From Paenibacillus sp. FSL K6-1330 (GTDB lineage Bacteria > Bacillota > Bacilli > Paenibacillales > Paenibacillaceae), in contig NZ_CP150269.1 in NCBI RefSeq assembly GCF_037976825.1, positions 1,655,501 to 1,719,500 on the forward strand: a DNA stretch of 64,000 bases. Direction: 5' to 3'. Positions 1-8,603 of the stretch are shown piece after piece (positions within the stretch are counted from its first letter, which is position 1; every line of letters begins with the position of its first letter). The notes beneath the pieces were generated by a model that saw nothing but the letters and a program-made list of their open reading frames with translations, did no database searches and had not been told where the DNA came from. The translations under genes and the position numbers were made by a program.

Positions 1-1007
1 CTCTTTCTCTCCAGCAGACCGCAACTGACTGAGATTTGTTTCCCGATCCGCTCGACGGTAAATCCCGCATATTTGATCGTGTAGAGCACGGCGGAGAGCA
101 GCCAGGATACGATGAGCGCCACAGCAGCAATGCTGATCCAACTGCCGGGCAGCAGCTTCCCTGCCGATTGAAACAGCAATTGGTACATCCGATCCGGGAG
201 CAGGTCATCGGCAAAAGATAAAATACCGCCCACAAAGGCTAAAGCCAGCGACAGGTTGGGTGAGGAAAGTGCGGCAATGAGCAGGCGTCCGGAGGATAGT
301 TGCAGCAGCGTGCTGCGTTCTTCCTGTACGGTGATTGGATCGTTTGCATTCTTTCTGCCAACGACGCCCGAATCGGAATCCTCCAAAAGATCGCTTCCGT
401 ATCCCATGTTCTGATTCGACGGTTGAATGGATTCGTAATTCTCTCGGGTTTCCGGCGGTTGAACAGATGGCCCCTCCGTCTGAACGGGAAGGCTCTGATC
501 GGATGGGTCGGGGCTTTCATGGGCTTGGTGAACCTCACGCTGCGTCTGCCTTGTTCGGGTTTGCTCGCGTAGCCAGCGCTGCAGCCGTTCGCCTTCGCTA
601 TTGGTAATGGCAGGCAGTATGCCCCCGCCTTCCGTTTTGCCCGGCGTTTCGATTCGGACCTGGGTAAGCCCCAATATACGCTGCAGCAAGGGCTGCTCCA
701 TATTCATGGAATGAATGCGGCCCGTATAGATGGACAATTCCTCACGGAACAGAACGCCGCGACGGATGAGGATTTTGTCTTCTTCTAACGTATAGACGAA
801 GCGTTTCCACTTCAGATACCCGTACAGAAGCAGAAGCGAGACCAGGATGACGATGGCGGCGGACAGCCAGTACCAGGGGATGTCGCGCAGCGATTTTCCG
901 TTAAGGAATTTGATGGATACCAGAGCGGCGATCGGAATGAGTGATTTAACGCTGCTTACGAGCGGGAACAGGATGAACAGCCGGTGAAGTCTTGTCGGTT
1001 CATTCAT
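1..1007 (-). CDS. Bacterial PH-domain membrane protein, YdbT-like (truncated by window edge)
   Basis: The reading frame is open from ATG at 1007 to the left edge, about 335 residues. Two hydrophobic segments near the N-terminus (residues about 18-55) precede a bPH2 domain (about 60-140). A long polar Gln/Glu/Pro/Ser-rich insert (about 145-235) is followed by two more hydrophobic segments, and a second PH-like stretch begins at the edge. This alternation of membrane pairs and bPH2 domains is typical of YdbT-family proteins, whose biochemical role is poorly defined. The start overlaps the last 8 bases of the upstream bPH2 gene, so the pair is translationally coupled as in ydbS-ydbT. The C-terminus is outside the window. 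Confidence 0.75.
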   Translation of the reverse strand, partial: MNEPTRLHRLFILFPLVSSVKSLIPIAALVSIKFLNGKSLRDIPWYWLSAAIVILVSLLLLYGYLKWKRFVYTLEEDKILIRRGVLFREELSIYTGRIHSMNMEQPLLQRILGLTQVRIETPGKTEGGGILPAITNSEGERLQRWLREQTRTRQTQREVHQAHESPDPSDQSLPVQTEGPSVQPPETRENYESIQPSNQNMGYGSDLLEDSDSGVVGRKNANDPITVQEERSTLLQLSSGRLLIAALSSPNLSLALAFVGGILSFADDLLPDRMYQLLFQSAGKLLPGSWISIAAVALIVSWLLSAVLYTIKYAGFTVERIGKQISVSCGLLERK

Positions 1008-1482
1008 CGTGATCCACCACTTTGGCCAGCTCGCCGATCTGTTTTTTCAATTCCTCTGCTTCTTCCAGCTTGAGCGCCTGAATGACATGAGTCGTAGCGG
1101 CGGTAACGACCTTTACCTTGGCTAAGCCATATTTACGAAGGAGCGGTCCCCGTTCCAGCTCGACATGCTGTACCCGCGTCATCGGGACAAGGGTGTCACT
1201 GAGCCAGATCCAGCCGGAGCGAAGCTCCAATTCTTCCTCGCTTACCTTGAAGCCGAATTGTTTGTAGGTGAAAGAGGGCACGGCCCAAGTAAACCAGGCT
1301 CCGAGAACCAAAAGTCCGATGGTGATCCAGCCCGGTATCAGGGTCCACCCGAATATAGCAGCCATAATCAGATAGGCTGCTGCAGCGAGTAGAATAACCC
1401 CATCCGTAATGAAACCCGTTATGCGGGAGATCGTTACGGAGTCCGGGTGACACCTGCGCATGGCGTCAAGTCGATTGTCCAT
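1000..1482 (-). CDS. Bacterial PH-domain protein, YdbS-like
   Basis: This is a 160-residue membrane protein. Two hydrophobic segments (about residues 25-70) are followed by a bPH2 domain with the typical 'LRSGWIWLSDTLVPMTRVQ' stretch. The frame extends upstream to 1599, but ATG 1482 is preceded by AGGAGG at 1492-1497 with good spacing and begins just before the hydrophobic part, so I chose it. It forms an operon with the downstream YdbT-like gene, with an 8-bp overlap. In Bacillus this pair has been linked to cell-envelope or antimicrobial stress. Nothing here indicates a specific ligand. Confidence 0.8.
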   Translation of the reverse strand: MDNRLDAMRRCHPDSVTISRITGFITDGVILLAAAAYLIMAAIFGWTLIPGWITIGLLVLGAWFTWAVPSFTYKQFGFKVSEEELELRSGWIWLSDTLVPMTRVQHVELERGPLLRKYGLAKVKVVTAATTHVIQALKLEEAEELKKQIGELAKVVDHDE

Positions 1483-1722
1483 ATGTATGTTCCTCCTTGA
1501 TGTTACAGATTCGTACATTTTGCATCTTTTATGTATGTCTACGTTCTTGGGGATGGATCGTTTCATCCCGTCCTTTGACTTGATTGCCGTGCCTATCATT
1601 GTAGCATAACAGGCTAACGAGCATCTGAACCTGACCTAACGGTTACATGAACACATGCCAAATCTGTTAAGCTTGAGTTAAGGAAGAACATGAATGATCG
1701 AGAGGCGAAAGGATCGCATGCA

Positions 1723-2664
1723 ATGAAAATAGACCGGCTATTAGCCATAACCGTCCTGCTTCTGAACCGGGGGAGACTGAGCGCCAAGGAGTTGGCCGAT
1801 CGGTTTGAAGTATCGAGCAAAACCATATATCGCGATATGGATACGCTATGCCAAGCCGGGATCCCGATTGTTGCCCACCAGGGAATATCCGGCGGGTTTG
1901 AAATTATGGAGCATTATATGATTGACAAGTACTGGCTGTCCGCTGAGGAGATGAGTGCGCTGGTTACAGCCGTCAAAGGGATGAGCAGTGCACTGGATGA
2001 TCAGCAGATGGGCATCCTGCTTGAGAAGGTAAAAGCGCTGCTGCATAGGGTAGAGCAGGGGCTTGGCGATGAATATCGGAGGGAACCTGTGGTCATGGAC
2101 TTTCAGCCTTGGGGACAGCGTCAAGGACTGAAACCCACCGTGGGCTTGCTCAAAAAGGCTATTCAAGAAAAGCGCAGGGTCGAGATGGAGTATATTGATA
2201 CGCAGGGCAACGCGGAGCGAAGAACCATTGAACCGGCATCCTTGATACTGAAGGGCAATATTTGGTATGTACAAGCCTTTTGTCTGGAGCGGGAAGACGA
2301 TCGAATCTTTCGATTATCGCGCATGCAGCATATCGAGATGCTGGATGAGACTTCGGAGACAAGAATGATACCGAGCATGGAACGATTAGAATGGGATGCT
2401 TCTTGGTCGAGCGCACAGGAGCAGGAGACTGTGCTGTTATTCGAAGCAGCCGCGCGTCAGCGGGTGGCGGATATTTTTCCGCCGGAACAAGTAACCGTCA
2501 ACCCGGACGGCTCTTTACGCGTTCACGTGTTATACAAATTGGATGATTGGTTTTACGGCATGATTCTAAGCTTTGGTGATCAGGTGCTGGTTGAGCAGCC
2601 GGGCGAAGCAGCCGAGGAAGTGAAGCGAAGAGCACAATTGATTATGCAGCGCTACGATAACTAG
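1723..2664 (+). CDS. WYL-domain transcriptional regulator (YafY/DeoR-like HTH)
   Basis: The product is about 313 residues. An N-terminal winged HTH ('LSAKELADRFEVSSKTIYRD', residues about 20-40) is followed by a WYL domain (about 130-205, with 'GNIWYVQAFC') and a WCX C-terminal region. WYL regulators sense small ligands or nucleic acids and usually control adjacent genes. An in-frame ATG lies at 1690, but the ATG at 1723 is favoured because GAGAGG and AAAGGA lie upstream and family members begin at the MKIDRLLAI-like motif. It is divergent from the PH-domain genes and is followed 63 bp later by a GyrI-like protein, a common pairing. Confidence 0.85.
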   Translation: MKIDRLLAITVLLLNRGRLSAKELADRFEVSSKTIYRDMDTLCQAGIPIVAHQGISGGFEIMEHYMIDKYWLSAEEMSALVTAVKGMSSALDDQQMGILLEKVKALLHRVEQGLGDEYRREPVVMDFQPWGQRQGLKPTVGLLKKAIQEKRRVEMEYIDTQGNAERRTIEPASLILKGNIWYVQAFCLEREDDRIFRLSRMQHIEMLDETSETRMIPSMERLEWDASWSSAQEQETVLLFEAAARQRVADIFPPEQVTVNPDGSLRVHVLYKLDDWFYGMILSFGDQVLVEQPGEAAEEVKRRAQLIMQRYDN

Positions 2665-2727
2665 GACAGATAGATGTCCACGTTACCTCTTTAGAATAGA
2701 GATATATTCATTTTAAGGAGGATACAC

Positions 2728-3237
2728 ATGAGTGATAGCAATCAGAATCAGAGTGAACGATTTATAGAAGTTAGACCCGCCATGTCCATTCAGGGTGTCG
2801 GCGTTCGAACGACGAATGAAGCGGAGGCAGGACCGCAAGGCAAGATACCACAGTTATGGGACCGGTATTTCCAAAGCGGTTTGCAGGCACAGATATCTGA
2901 TAAGGATCAAGCCATATATGCTTTGTATACCGATTACGAAAGCGACGCATCCGGGGAATACACCTTGATTATCGGTAACAGGATAGAGGAAGACGTGGCT
3001 GCTGCAGCTTCTTCGGAGGAATTGGAGCAAGCGTCCGTCCCAGCAGCCAAGTACATGGTATTCCGGACAAGACGTGGCCCTTTGATGGAAATTGTCCCTG
3101 AGGTGTGGTATGAAATTTGGAGTTACTTCCAGCAATCAGCCGAAAAAAGGACGTATACCGGCGATTACGAACGCTATGATATGCAGCAGTTTGATCCTGC
3201 CCATACCATGGTGGACGTTTACATCGCTATTGAATAG
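2728..3237 (+). CDS. GyrI-like / AraC effector-binding domain protein (YdeE type)
   Basis: This 169-residue protein consists almost entirely of a single effector-binding domain with no HTH. Typical features are 'GVGVRTTNE' near the start, 'IPQLWDRYF', 'YALYTDYESD', 'YTLIIGNRI' and a C-terminal 'DVYIAIE'. Such domains bind lipophilic or cationic small molecules. TAAGGAGG at 2714-2721 is an excellent ribosome binding site. Placement right after the WYL regulator suggests co-transcription, with a terminator about 100 bp downstream. The ligand cannot be read from sequence. Confidence 0.8.
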   Translation: MSDSNQNQSERFIEVRPAMSIQGVGVRTTNEAEAGPQGKIPQLWDRYFQSGLQAQISDKDQAIYALYTDYESDASGEYTLIIGNRIEEDVAAAASSEELEQASVPAAKYMVFRTRRGPLMEIVPEVWYEIWSYFQQSAEKRTYTGDYERYDMQQFDPAHTMVDVYIAIE

Positions 3238-3339
3238 CGGTTAAGAATCGGCTACTGCTCCATTGCTTGGAGTGGAAACGACTAATCCGGGTGATATAAC
3301 CCAATCCGGAAGTTAGCTATATTTGCCAATAACGAACTA

Positions 3340-3374
3340 GAGGGTGATCCCGCAGCGGGGTCACCCTCTTTATT
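3340..3374 (+). terminator. Rho-independent terminator after the WYL/GyrI-like operon
   Basis: A hairpin with arms AGAGGGTGATCCC and GGGGTCACCCTCT is followed by TTTATTT on the + strand. It lies in the gap between convergent genes. Confidence 0.75.
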
Positions 3375-3377
3375 TCA

Positions 3378-3860
3378 CTATCCAGAGACCGGCATCTTAA
3401 TCATCGTTATGAAAGTAGTGCCGCCATAATCAAACGATGTTACTTCCGAGAAACCCAGCTGGGTATACAAGCGAATGGCTCGTTCGTTGAATTTGGCAAC
3501 GGTCAGCCGATACGATGTGTAATTGTGAATTTCAGCGATGGATGACAGCACGAACGAGAGGAACTCTTTTCCCCGGCCTTGTCCGGTCGATTCCGGTTTC
3601 ATGCCAAGTCCGAAATCCAGCAAATCCTCGTCATATGCACCTAACGGGATCGCAATCGGAATTTGGGCAGATGAGCCTGTGCAGCAAAAGCCGAACAGCT
3701 GCCCTTCTTCGTCCAGTATGGCGTAATAGGAATACTCAAGGAGTTCTTTCCGAAACTCCTCATCCGGCTCGCTGTTGTAGAAGTCATAGGGAGGTTCATA
3801 GTTCCATTCCATAATTTGCTCGGCGAACGTTTCGGTCATGGCCGCGATACGAAGAGGCAT
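3378..3860 (-). CDS. GNAT-family N-acetyltransferase
   Basis: This is a 160-residue acetyltransferase. The acetyl-CoA loop is visible as 'GQGRGKEFLSFVL' (R/Q-x-x-G-x-G/A type, residue about 100), followed by 'RLTVAKFNERAIRLYTQLGF', the conserved beta6-alpha4 region of GNAT domains. Two close starts exist (3869 and 3860). AAAGG touches the first ATG, so 3860 has the better spacing. It stands alone between convergent terminators. The acceptor substrate is unknown. Confidence 0.8.
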   Translation of the reverse strand: MPLRIAAMTETFAEQIMEWNYEPPYDFYNSEPDEEFRKELLEYSYYAILDEEGQLFGFCCTGSSAQIPIAIPLGAYDEDLLDFGLGMKPESTGQGRGKEFLSFVLSSIAEIHNYTSYRLTVAKFNERAIRLYTQLGFSEVTSFDYGGTTFITMIKMPVSG

Positions 3861-3932
3861 GATTCTCATCCTTTGGGTTTGTTGATATTGGTTTCTTCCA
3901 CATCCCTTTATTTCGATTTGGAAACGTAAATA

Positions 3933-3994
3933 ACCTTCTCTTCCGTGTTCATAGCCGGTCGGTCAGCAGGACCGAACCACTATGGAAGAGAAGG
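3933..3994 (-). terminator. Terminator of sugar ABC locus A
   Basis: Perfect 11-bp arms CCTTCTCTTCC and GGAAGAGAAGG enclose a smaller inner stem (GGTTCGGTC with GACCGACC). On the minus strand TTATTT follows the hairpin. It sits just after the stop of the second permease. Confidence 0.7.
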
Positions 3995-4015
3995 CATGTA
4001 TTCCGAAGGTCCAGC

Positions 4016-4840
4016 TTATTTAAACCCAGTCAACGCCGATCCCGATTTCATGAAATACTTCTGTCCGAAGAAATAGATCAGGATCATGGGAATCGCCATG
4101 ATGGTGGAAGCCGCCATCAGTTTCTCCCACTGCGCCCCGTGATCCTGCTGAAAGCTTTGCAGGCCGACGGTGATGGTCCATTTTGCCGAATCGTTCAAAT
4201 AAATGAGCGGTCCCATGAAATCCACGTAAGACCACACAAAAGAAAATAAAGCGACGGTAGCCAGAGCCGGTTTCAGGATCGGCATGATGATCTGGACATA
4301 AATTCGCAGCTCCGAAGCCCCGTCAATTTTGGCAGCCTCTGACAACTCGGTCGGTACGCCAAGCAGGAACTGCCGAAGCAAAAAGATGAAGAACGGTGCT
4401 CCGAAGAATGCGCCGATGGTCAGCGGCATGATCGTATTCACCCAGCCGAGCTTGGTGAAGATGATGTACTGCGGGATCATCTGCACTTGAGCCGGCAGAA
4501 TCATGGTCGCCACCACGATGGTAAAGATAATGTTTCTGCCCCTCCAAGGAATGCGGGAAATCGAGTAGGCTACCAGCGGCGCCGAGAACAGCTGACCGAT
4601 GATATTCACCATACAAATCAGAAACGTGTTCATCATATAGCGTGTAAAAGGAATGGCTTGAAGGGCTTCTTTATAATTCGACCATTGGAACGTTTCAGGC
4701 AGGATACTCGGCGGAAACTTGAGTATTTCTTCCGGCGTCTTCAACGAGGTCATCACCAGCCATACAAATGGGAACAGGAAGATAACAGCGAATAGAAGAA
4801 GGACTACATGCGGTAAGATCACTCGCAACTTGACAGCCAT
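4016..4840 (-). CDS. Carbohydrate ABC transporter permease, MalG/UgpE type (locus A)
   Basis: The product is 274 residues with six predicted membrane segments. The EAA loop 'ELSEAAKIDGASELRIYVQIIMPILKPAL' carries the ATPase-contact glycine. It is the inner-membrane channel subunit of a CUT1-type sugar importer. The frame could begin with a GTG at 4849, but GGAGG lies 8 nt before ATG 4840 and inside the end of the preceding permease gene. The stop of that gene is only 1 nt upstream, so translation is tightly coupled. No ATPase gene follows; a terminator does. Confidence 0.9.
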   Translation of the reverse strand: MAVKLRVILPHVVLLLFAVIFLFPFVWLVMTSLKTPEEILKFPPSILPETFQWSNYKEALQAIPFTRYMMNTFLICMVNIIGQLFSAPLVAYSISRIPWRGRNIIFTIVVATMILPAQVQMIPQYIIFTKLGWVNTIMPLTIGAFFGAPFFIFLLRQFLLGVPTELSEAAKIDGASELRIYVQIIMPILKPALATVALFSFVWSYVDFMGPLIYLNDSAKWTITVGLQSFQQDHGAQWEKLMAASTIMAIPMILIYFFGQKYFMKSGSALTGFK

Positions 4841-4841
4841 G

Positions 4842-5795
4842 TTACTCACCTCCGTAATAGACCCAGCGGCCTGACGTTTTTAACAGGATGAACGTAATCA
4901 GCAATACGATAATAAACAGAATCCAGGCAAGCGCCGAGGCATATCCCATTTTCAGAAAAACAAAGGCTTCCTGATACAGATTGACCGCATAGAACAGTAG
5001 AGACTGTTCCGGACCGCCCAAAGAGCCGCTTCCATCCACCTTGCCTCCTGCCAGAATATAAGACTCCGTAAAAATTTGAAAGGCTCCGATTAAACCCATA
5101 ATGAGCTGAAAAAGAATGATCGGGGACAGGGCAGGGACCGTAATCTTCCAGAACCGGTACCACCAGTTCGCTCCGTCCACCTGAGCCGCTTCATAATATT
5201 GCCTCGGCACGCCCTGGAGGGCTGCGAGAAAAATTAATGCGCCCGAACCCGAGCCCCACAGGCTCATCAGGATAAGAGACGGTTTTGTGTACCGGGGATC
5301 AAGCAGCCACGCCGGGTCCGTTAAACCGAGAGTGCGAAGTGCCATGTTAACTAAACCGAAGTCGGGGTTCAGCATCCATGTCCACAATAGAGCGCTTGCA
5401 ACGATCGGTATGACGGATGGAAGGTAGAAGATGGTGCGGTAATAATTGATCCCCTTTACTTTGAAATTGAGCATCACGGCAATCAGCAGAGAGACGGTCA
5501 GCGTGATCGGCACGGATATGAACGCCATAAAAAAGGTGTTACCGAGCGACTTATAGAAGCGGTCATCCGCAAAAATTTGCTCGTAATTCTGAAGCCCTAC
5601 CCACTTGGGAGGGCTGAATAAATCGTATTCGGTCAGACTCAGATAGAGCGAACCGAAGAACGGATAGACCGTAAAAGCCAGAAAGCCGATAATCCAAGGA
5701 GAGGCGAACGCCAGGCCAAGGTATACATAATGACGTTCCTTCCTGGACCAGCCTGATACGTGTTTTCGTTGATTCGCTGCTGTGGAGACTCTCAT
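4842..5795 (-). CDS. Carbohydrate ABC transporter permease, MalF/UgpA type (locus A)
   Basis: The product is 317 residues, with a cytoplasmic basic N-terminus and six membrane segments. An EAA loop 'YYEAAQVDGANWWYRFWKITVPALSP' lies at about residue 210. It pairs with the downstream MalG-type permease to form the sugar channel. GGAAGGAG precedes the ATG by about 9 nt. It is separated from the binding-protein gene by 270 bp holding a strong hairpin and a terminal-inverted-repeat element, an unusually complex spacer for this operon type. Confidence 0.9.
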   Translation of the reverse strand: MRVSTAANQRKHVSGWSRKERHYVYLGLAFASPWIIGFLAFTVYPFFGSLYLSLTEYDLFSPPKWVGLQNYEQIFADDRFYKSLGNTFFMAFISVPITLTVSLLIAVMLNFKVKGINYYRTIFYLPSVIPIVASALLWTWMLNPDFGLVNMALRTLGLTDPAWLLDPRYTKPSLILMSLWGSGSGALIFLAALQGVPRQYYEAAQVDGANWWYRFWKITVPALSPIILFQLIMGLIGAFQIFTESYILAGGKVDGSGSLGGPEQSLLFYAVNLYQEAFVFLKMGYASALAWILFIIVLLITFILLKTSGRWVYYGGE

Positions 5796-5824
5796 CTTCG
5801 CGATTCTCCTTCCGCTTTAAGAGG

Positions 5825-5997
5825 TTGTTCAAAAAGTCCGCTTTTGATCACGAAGCGAATCAGGAAGCAGCTCGGCATCGAATCTTGAATTCAGCCGGGC
5901 CCTCCGGTGCTCACGTACCCAAAACGTACGCTCCGCTCCTGACGTCCCTAGCTTCATCCAACCTTCTCGGTGCTGAAAATCGACCTTTTTGAACACG
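5825..5997. repeat. About 173-bp intergenic element with terminal inverted repeats
   Basis: The two ends are near-perfect inverted copies: GTTCAAAAAGTCCGCTTTTG at 5827-5846 and, read from the other strand, GTTCAAAAAGGTCGATTTTC at the right end (5974-5993). The interior is GC-rich with several short palindromes (GGGCCC, ACGTAC). A 68-codon frame on the minus strand crosses it but has no ribosome binding site and no recognisable protein. It looks like a small non-autonomous (MITE- or REP-like) element inserted between the binding-protein and permease genes. Copy number cannot be seen from one window. Confidence 0.55.
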
Positions 5998-6018
5998 CAC
6001 TTTAAGTATTTAGTATGC

Positions 6019-6054
6019 AGCCCCGCCCAATGCATCGCTGCATTGGACAGAGCC
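6019..6054 (-). promoter_or_regulatory. 16-bp RNA hairpin with GNRA loop after the SBP stop (locus A)
   Basis: In the minus-strand transcript, 5' arm GGCTCTGTCCAATGCA and 3' arm TGCATTGGGCGGGGCT pair over 16 bp, including four G-U pairs, closed by the tetraloop GCGA (GNRA class). The wobble pairs work only in the mRNA sense; the + strand would have A-C mismatches. It starts 12 nt after the binding-protein stop codon and has no U-tract, so it is more likely an mRNA-stabilising or processing element than a full terminator. Confidence 0.65.
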
Positions 6055-6065
6055 TGCTTAGCTCA

Positions 6066-7373
6066 TCATTTCACCAGTGGCTGAATCTTTGCCTTTACCT
6101 TGTCCAAGCCTTCCTCCATGCTGACGGTACCACGGAGGATAGCATCATATTGCGCGCTGAACTCCGTCATGTATTCGTTCGCGTAGGAGGAAGCCGGGAA
6201 GGACCTCAGGTTTTCGCTTCCCGAATAGTCGAGGAATTCCTTGAATCCGGGCACATCTTCATAGAGTGGATTAGAGAAAGCAGAGTTTCTCGTTGGGAGA
6301 TTCCCAAGGGCGGCCGTAAATTCGGCCATTTGCTCCGGTTCGGTCATCCATTTAATGAATTTCCAGGAAGCGTCCGGGTTTTTGACGCCTTTTGGGATAT
6401 AGAATACGCTGGTAGTCACATTTCCGGAGTTTTGAAGTTCCGGTTTGTTCTCATCATAAGGAATCGGGGCAATTCCGTAATTCAGATCAGGCGAGTATTG
6501 TTTGATGAAGGTGGGCAGCCACTCTCCATCGATCGTCATCGCATACTTGCCCGAGAAGAACGGATTCTGTGCTGACATGTATTGGCCAAGCCCGGAAGAG
6601 AATCGATCCAGATTATCGGAACCGTATTGATCCCAGATCTCCTTCGAGAGCTTAATCGCTGATTGGATCCCGGGATGGTCCGGCGTCACCTGCTGCGCCG
6701 ATTCATTATAAAACGATCCGTTAAAGGCATAGCTGAACGTATACGCATCCATTCCGGGCCACAATCCGAGTCGCTGGAGGCGCCCGCCATCCTCGACGAT
6801 GCTCAGCTTTTTGATATATTCTTTAAGCTCGCTTATCGTTTCCGGTGGACCGTCATAACCGGCTTCCTGCAAAATATCCTTGTTGTAGAACAGCATGGAT
6901 ACATGCATGGCCGTCGGAATCGCATACGTCCTGCCCTCATGCTGGGAAGTGCTTAGGGCAGCCGGCACGAAGTCTTTAAGATCCAAGCCGTCCTTCGTTA
7001 TATAATCATCCAGCGGCATCATGGCGCCGCGCAGACCCCATGGCACGACATTCTGTCCGAATTGGGATGCGATGTCCGGAGGATTGCCCCCGGTAATCGC
7101 GGTAAGCTGTTTCTGATAGTCGCTTTGGGATAGGCCTTTTACTTGAATGTCGGGATTGGCCGAGTTCCACTTGGCAATCAATCGTTCCAGCGCTTCCGCT
7201 TCCGGTCCGGTCCATCCGTACCAGAAGTCGAGCGTTACGGCATCCTGGGCAGGCGGATTATCGGATGGCTTGTCACCAGCATCACTGCCCGATTGCGACG
7301 GATTACCGCCAGAGCATCCTGTTGCGATAGAGAACAATAGAATAAGACTCCATATCAAATGTTTCTTCTTCAT
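6066..7373 (-). CDS. Sugar-binding lipoprotein of ABC transporter (locus A)
   Basis: This is a 435-residue CUT1 family solute-binding protein (SBP_bac_1). The N-terminus is a lipoprotein signal, MKKKHLIWSLILLFSIATGC, with the lipobox cysteine at residue 20, followed by a Gly/Ser/Asn/Pro linker. Core features include 'VTLDFWYGWTGPEAEALERL' at about residue 46 and the sugar-ligand region 'GKYAMTIDGEWLP' at about 276. It is the membrane-tethered receptor delivering a sugar to the two permeases downstream. The substrate cannot be inferred, since no glycoside hydrolase lies nearby. Confidence 0.9.
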   Translation of the reverse strand: MKKKHLIWSLILLFSIATGCSGGNPSQSGSDAGDKPSDNPPAQDAVTLDFWYGWTGPEAEALERLIAKWNSANPDIQVKGLSQSDYQKQLTAITGGNPPDIASQFGQNVVPWGLRGAMMPLDDYITKDGLDLKDFVPAALSTSQHEGRTYAIPTAMHVSMLFYNKDILQEAGYDGPPETISELKEYIKKLSIVEDGGRLQRLGLWPGMDAYTFSYAFNGSFYNESAQQVTPDHPGIQSAIKLSKEIWDQYGSDNLDRFSSGLGQYMSAQNPFFSGKYAMTIDGEWLPTFIKQYSPDLNYGIAPIPYDENKPELQNSGNVTTSVFYIPKGVKNPDASWKFIKWMTEPEQMAEFTAALGNLPTRNSAFSNPLYEDVPGFKEFLDYSGSENLRSFPASSYANEYMTEFSAQYDAILRGTVSMEEGLDKVKAKIQPLVK

Positions 7374-7393
7374 TCCTCTTCCTCCCCTTGAGC

Positions 7394-7414
7394 AATCGTG
7401 TACAATCGTGTAAT
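7394..7414. promoter_or_regulatory. Direct-repeat candidate AraC operator upstream of locus A SBP gene
   Basis: AATCGTGTACA at 7394-7404 is followed by AATCGTGTAAT at 7404-7414, ten bases apart (one helical turn), and by a partial AATCGTA. A related TATCGTGTTCA lies at 7533-7543, and an exact AATCGTGTACA lies at 8604-8614 upstream of the AraC-family gene. A motif shared by regulator and transporter upstream regions suggests the AraC protein binds here. Confidence 0.45.
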
Positions 7415-7574
7415 CGTAATCGAAGTTCTATCAATTCCCTCCCCAAAACAGTTGACTAAACAACCGGCCCTGATCCAGTTATTTGTAAGAATTATGGATA
7501 TCGTAGCATGTAAAAAAATCATTTCATTTCACTATCGTGTTCAAAAATAGGATTATCGTATGGCATTGAACGTT

Positions 7575-8507
7575 CTATTTGATCGCTTGTTTACGAAAGT
7601 CGGTGGGGGAGATGCCCGTGTATTTTTTGAAGATTCTGCAAAAATAGGAGAGTTCATTAAATCCGGTGGAGTAGCAAACATCCGTAACGGTTAACTCCGG
7701 CTGCTTCAGCATCATCATGGCTTGCAGAATCCTCAGGTCGGTGAGATACCGGTTGAATGTTTTGCCTGTCCATTCTTTGAAGAGGATGCAGAACGTGGAC
7801 CTTGATAAATTTGATAGGGTGCATAGATCATTCAGATTCATATCTTCCTGGTAGTGGTTATGGATATGATCAACGACTCTTGTCATGATTCCCCGGTATT
7901 TCTCTGATTTCTCGAACCCTTCTCTGAGCAGTTCACCGTTGACCTGCCGTACCAGAATCGAGAGGAGGACAAGCAGTTTCGCTTTGAGCGAGATTTGAAA
8001 AAAAGGGGTTCGTCTCTCGTATTCAATCAGCATGTCCTTCAAGACATTTTGGACCGTTACGTCGGTAACGCTGTCCAGCGTTATTTTGGATTGGGCGTTC
8101 ATTTCCTTGCGCAGAAAGTATTCCAGAAACCCCACATCGAAAAAAGTATGATCTGTTGGCATTTCCTGAAATCTCTCGTTCACGAAGGCTGGCATAAATT
8201 CGCATCCGTAAATCTCGATGTCCTCATCGGGTGAAATGCTGACGCTGTGCAGGGTAAACGGAGGTATAACAAAAATATCGCCCTTGGAGATCTTGTACGC
8301 CTGTTGATTAACGGTGTGTTGGAATGCTCCTTTCGCCACATACCAAATCTGAAAATAATCATGACAATGCGTCCACAAGCTCTGTTGATAGGTCAATTTA
8401 TACATTTTGCACGGAAGACCTTCCAACATTTCCATCTTTGAGTTAAAATAAACGACACCTGATCCCGTTAGTTCTTCAATATCAACCTGACTCCAATAAA
8501 TACTCAA
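7575..8507 (-). CDS. AraC-family regulator with N-terminal cupin (locus A)
   Basis: The product is 310 residues. An N-terminal AraC cupin sugar-binding domain (about residues 35-110, 'HCHDYFQIWYVAKGAFQHTV') leads to a C-terminal double-HTH AraC domain (about 210-308, with 'MNLNDLCTLSNLSRSTFCIL' and 'TVTDVCYSTGFNELSYFCRI'). Translation starts at TTG 8507, preceded by GGGGAGGG with good spacing. It is encoded just upstream of, and in the same direction as, the locus A transporter genes and is the likely local activator. A candidate cre site and a copy of the AATCGTGTACA motif lie upstream. Confidence 0.88.
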   Translation of the reverse strand: MSIYWSQVDIEELTGSGVVYFNSKMEMLEGLPCKMYKLTYQQSLWTHCHDYFQIWYVAKGAFQHTVNQQAYKISKGDIFVIPPFTLHSVSISPDEDIEIYGCEFMPAFVNERFQEMPTDHTFFDVGFLEYFLRKEMNAQSKITLDSVTDVTVQNVLKDMLIEYERRTPFFQISLKAKLLVLLSILVRQVNGELLREGFEKSEKYRGIMTRVVDHIHNHYQEDMNLNDLCTLSNLSRSTFCILFKEWTGKTFNRYLTDLRILQAMMMLKQPELTVTDVCYSTGFNELSYFCRIFKKYTGISPTDFRKQAIK

Positions 8508-8542
8508 TGTTTTACCCTCCCCTATTGATTTCCTTTGATTTA

Positions 8543-8556
8543 AGAAAACGCTTTCA
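8543..8556. promoter_or_regulatory. Candidate cre site (CcpA) upstream of the locus A AraC gene
   Basis: AGAAAACGCTTTCA matches 13 of 14 positions of the cre consensus TGWAARCGYTWNCW; only the first base differs. It lies 36-49 bp before the TTG start, where bound CcpA could block transcription of the regulator. Confidence 0.55.
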
Positions 8557-8603
8557 GTTTATGAGTCAGCCATTTTCTTAAAGATGATTATCCCTGAAAA
8601 ACG

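Noticed and set aside
239..607. Three overlapping short frames on both strands
   Set aside because: They are shadows of the YdbT-like gene, which is open on the minus strand through the whole stretch to the left edge.
5829..6035. 68-codon minus-strand frame
   Set aside because: It lies within the inverted-repeat element and lacks a ribosome binding site. The frame is a by-product of the element.
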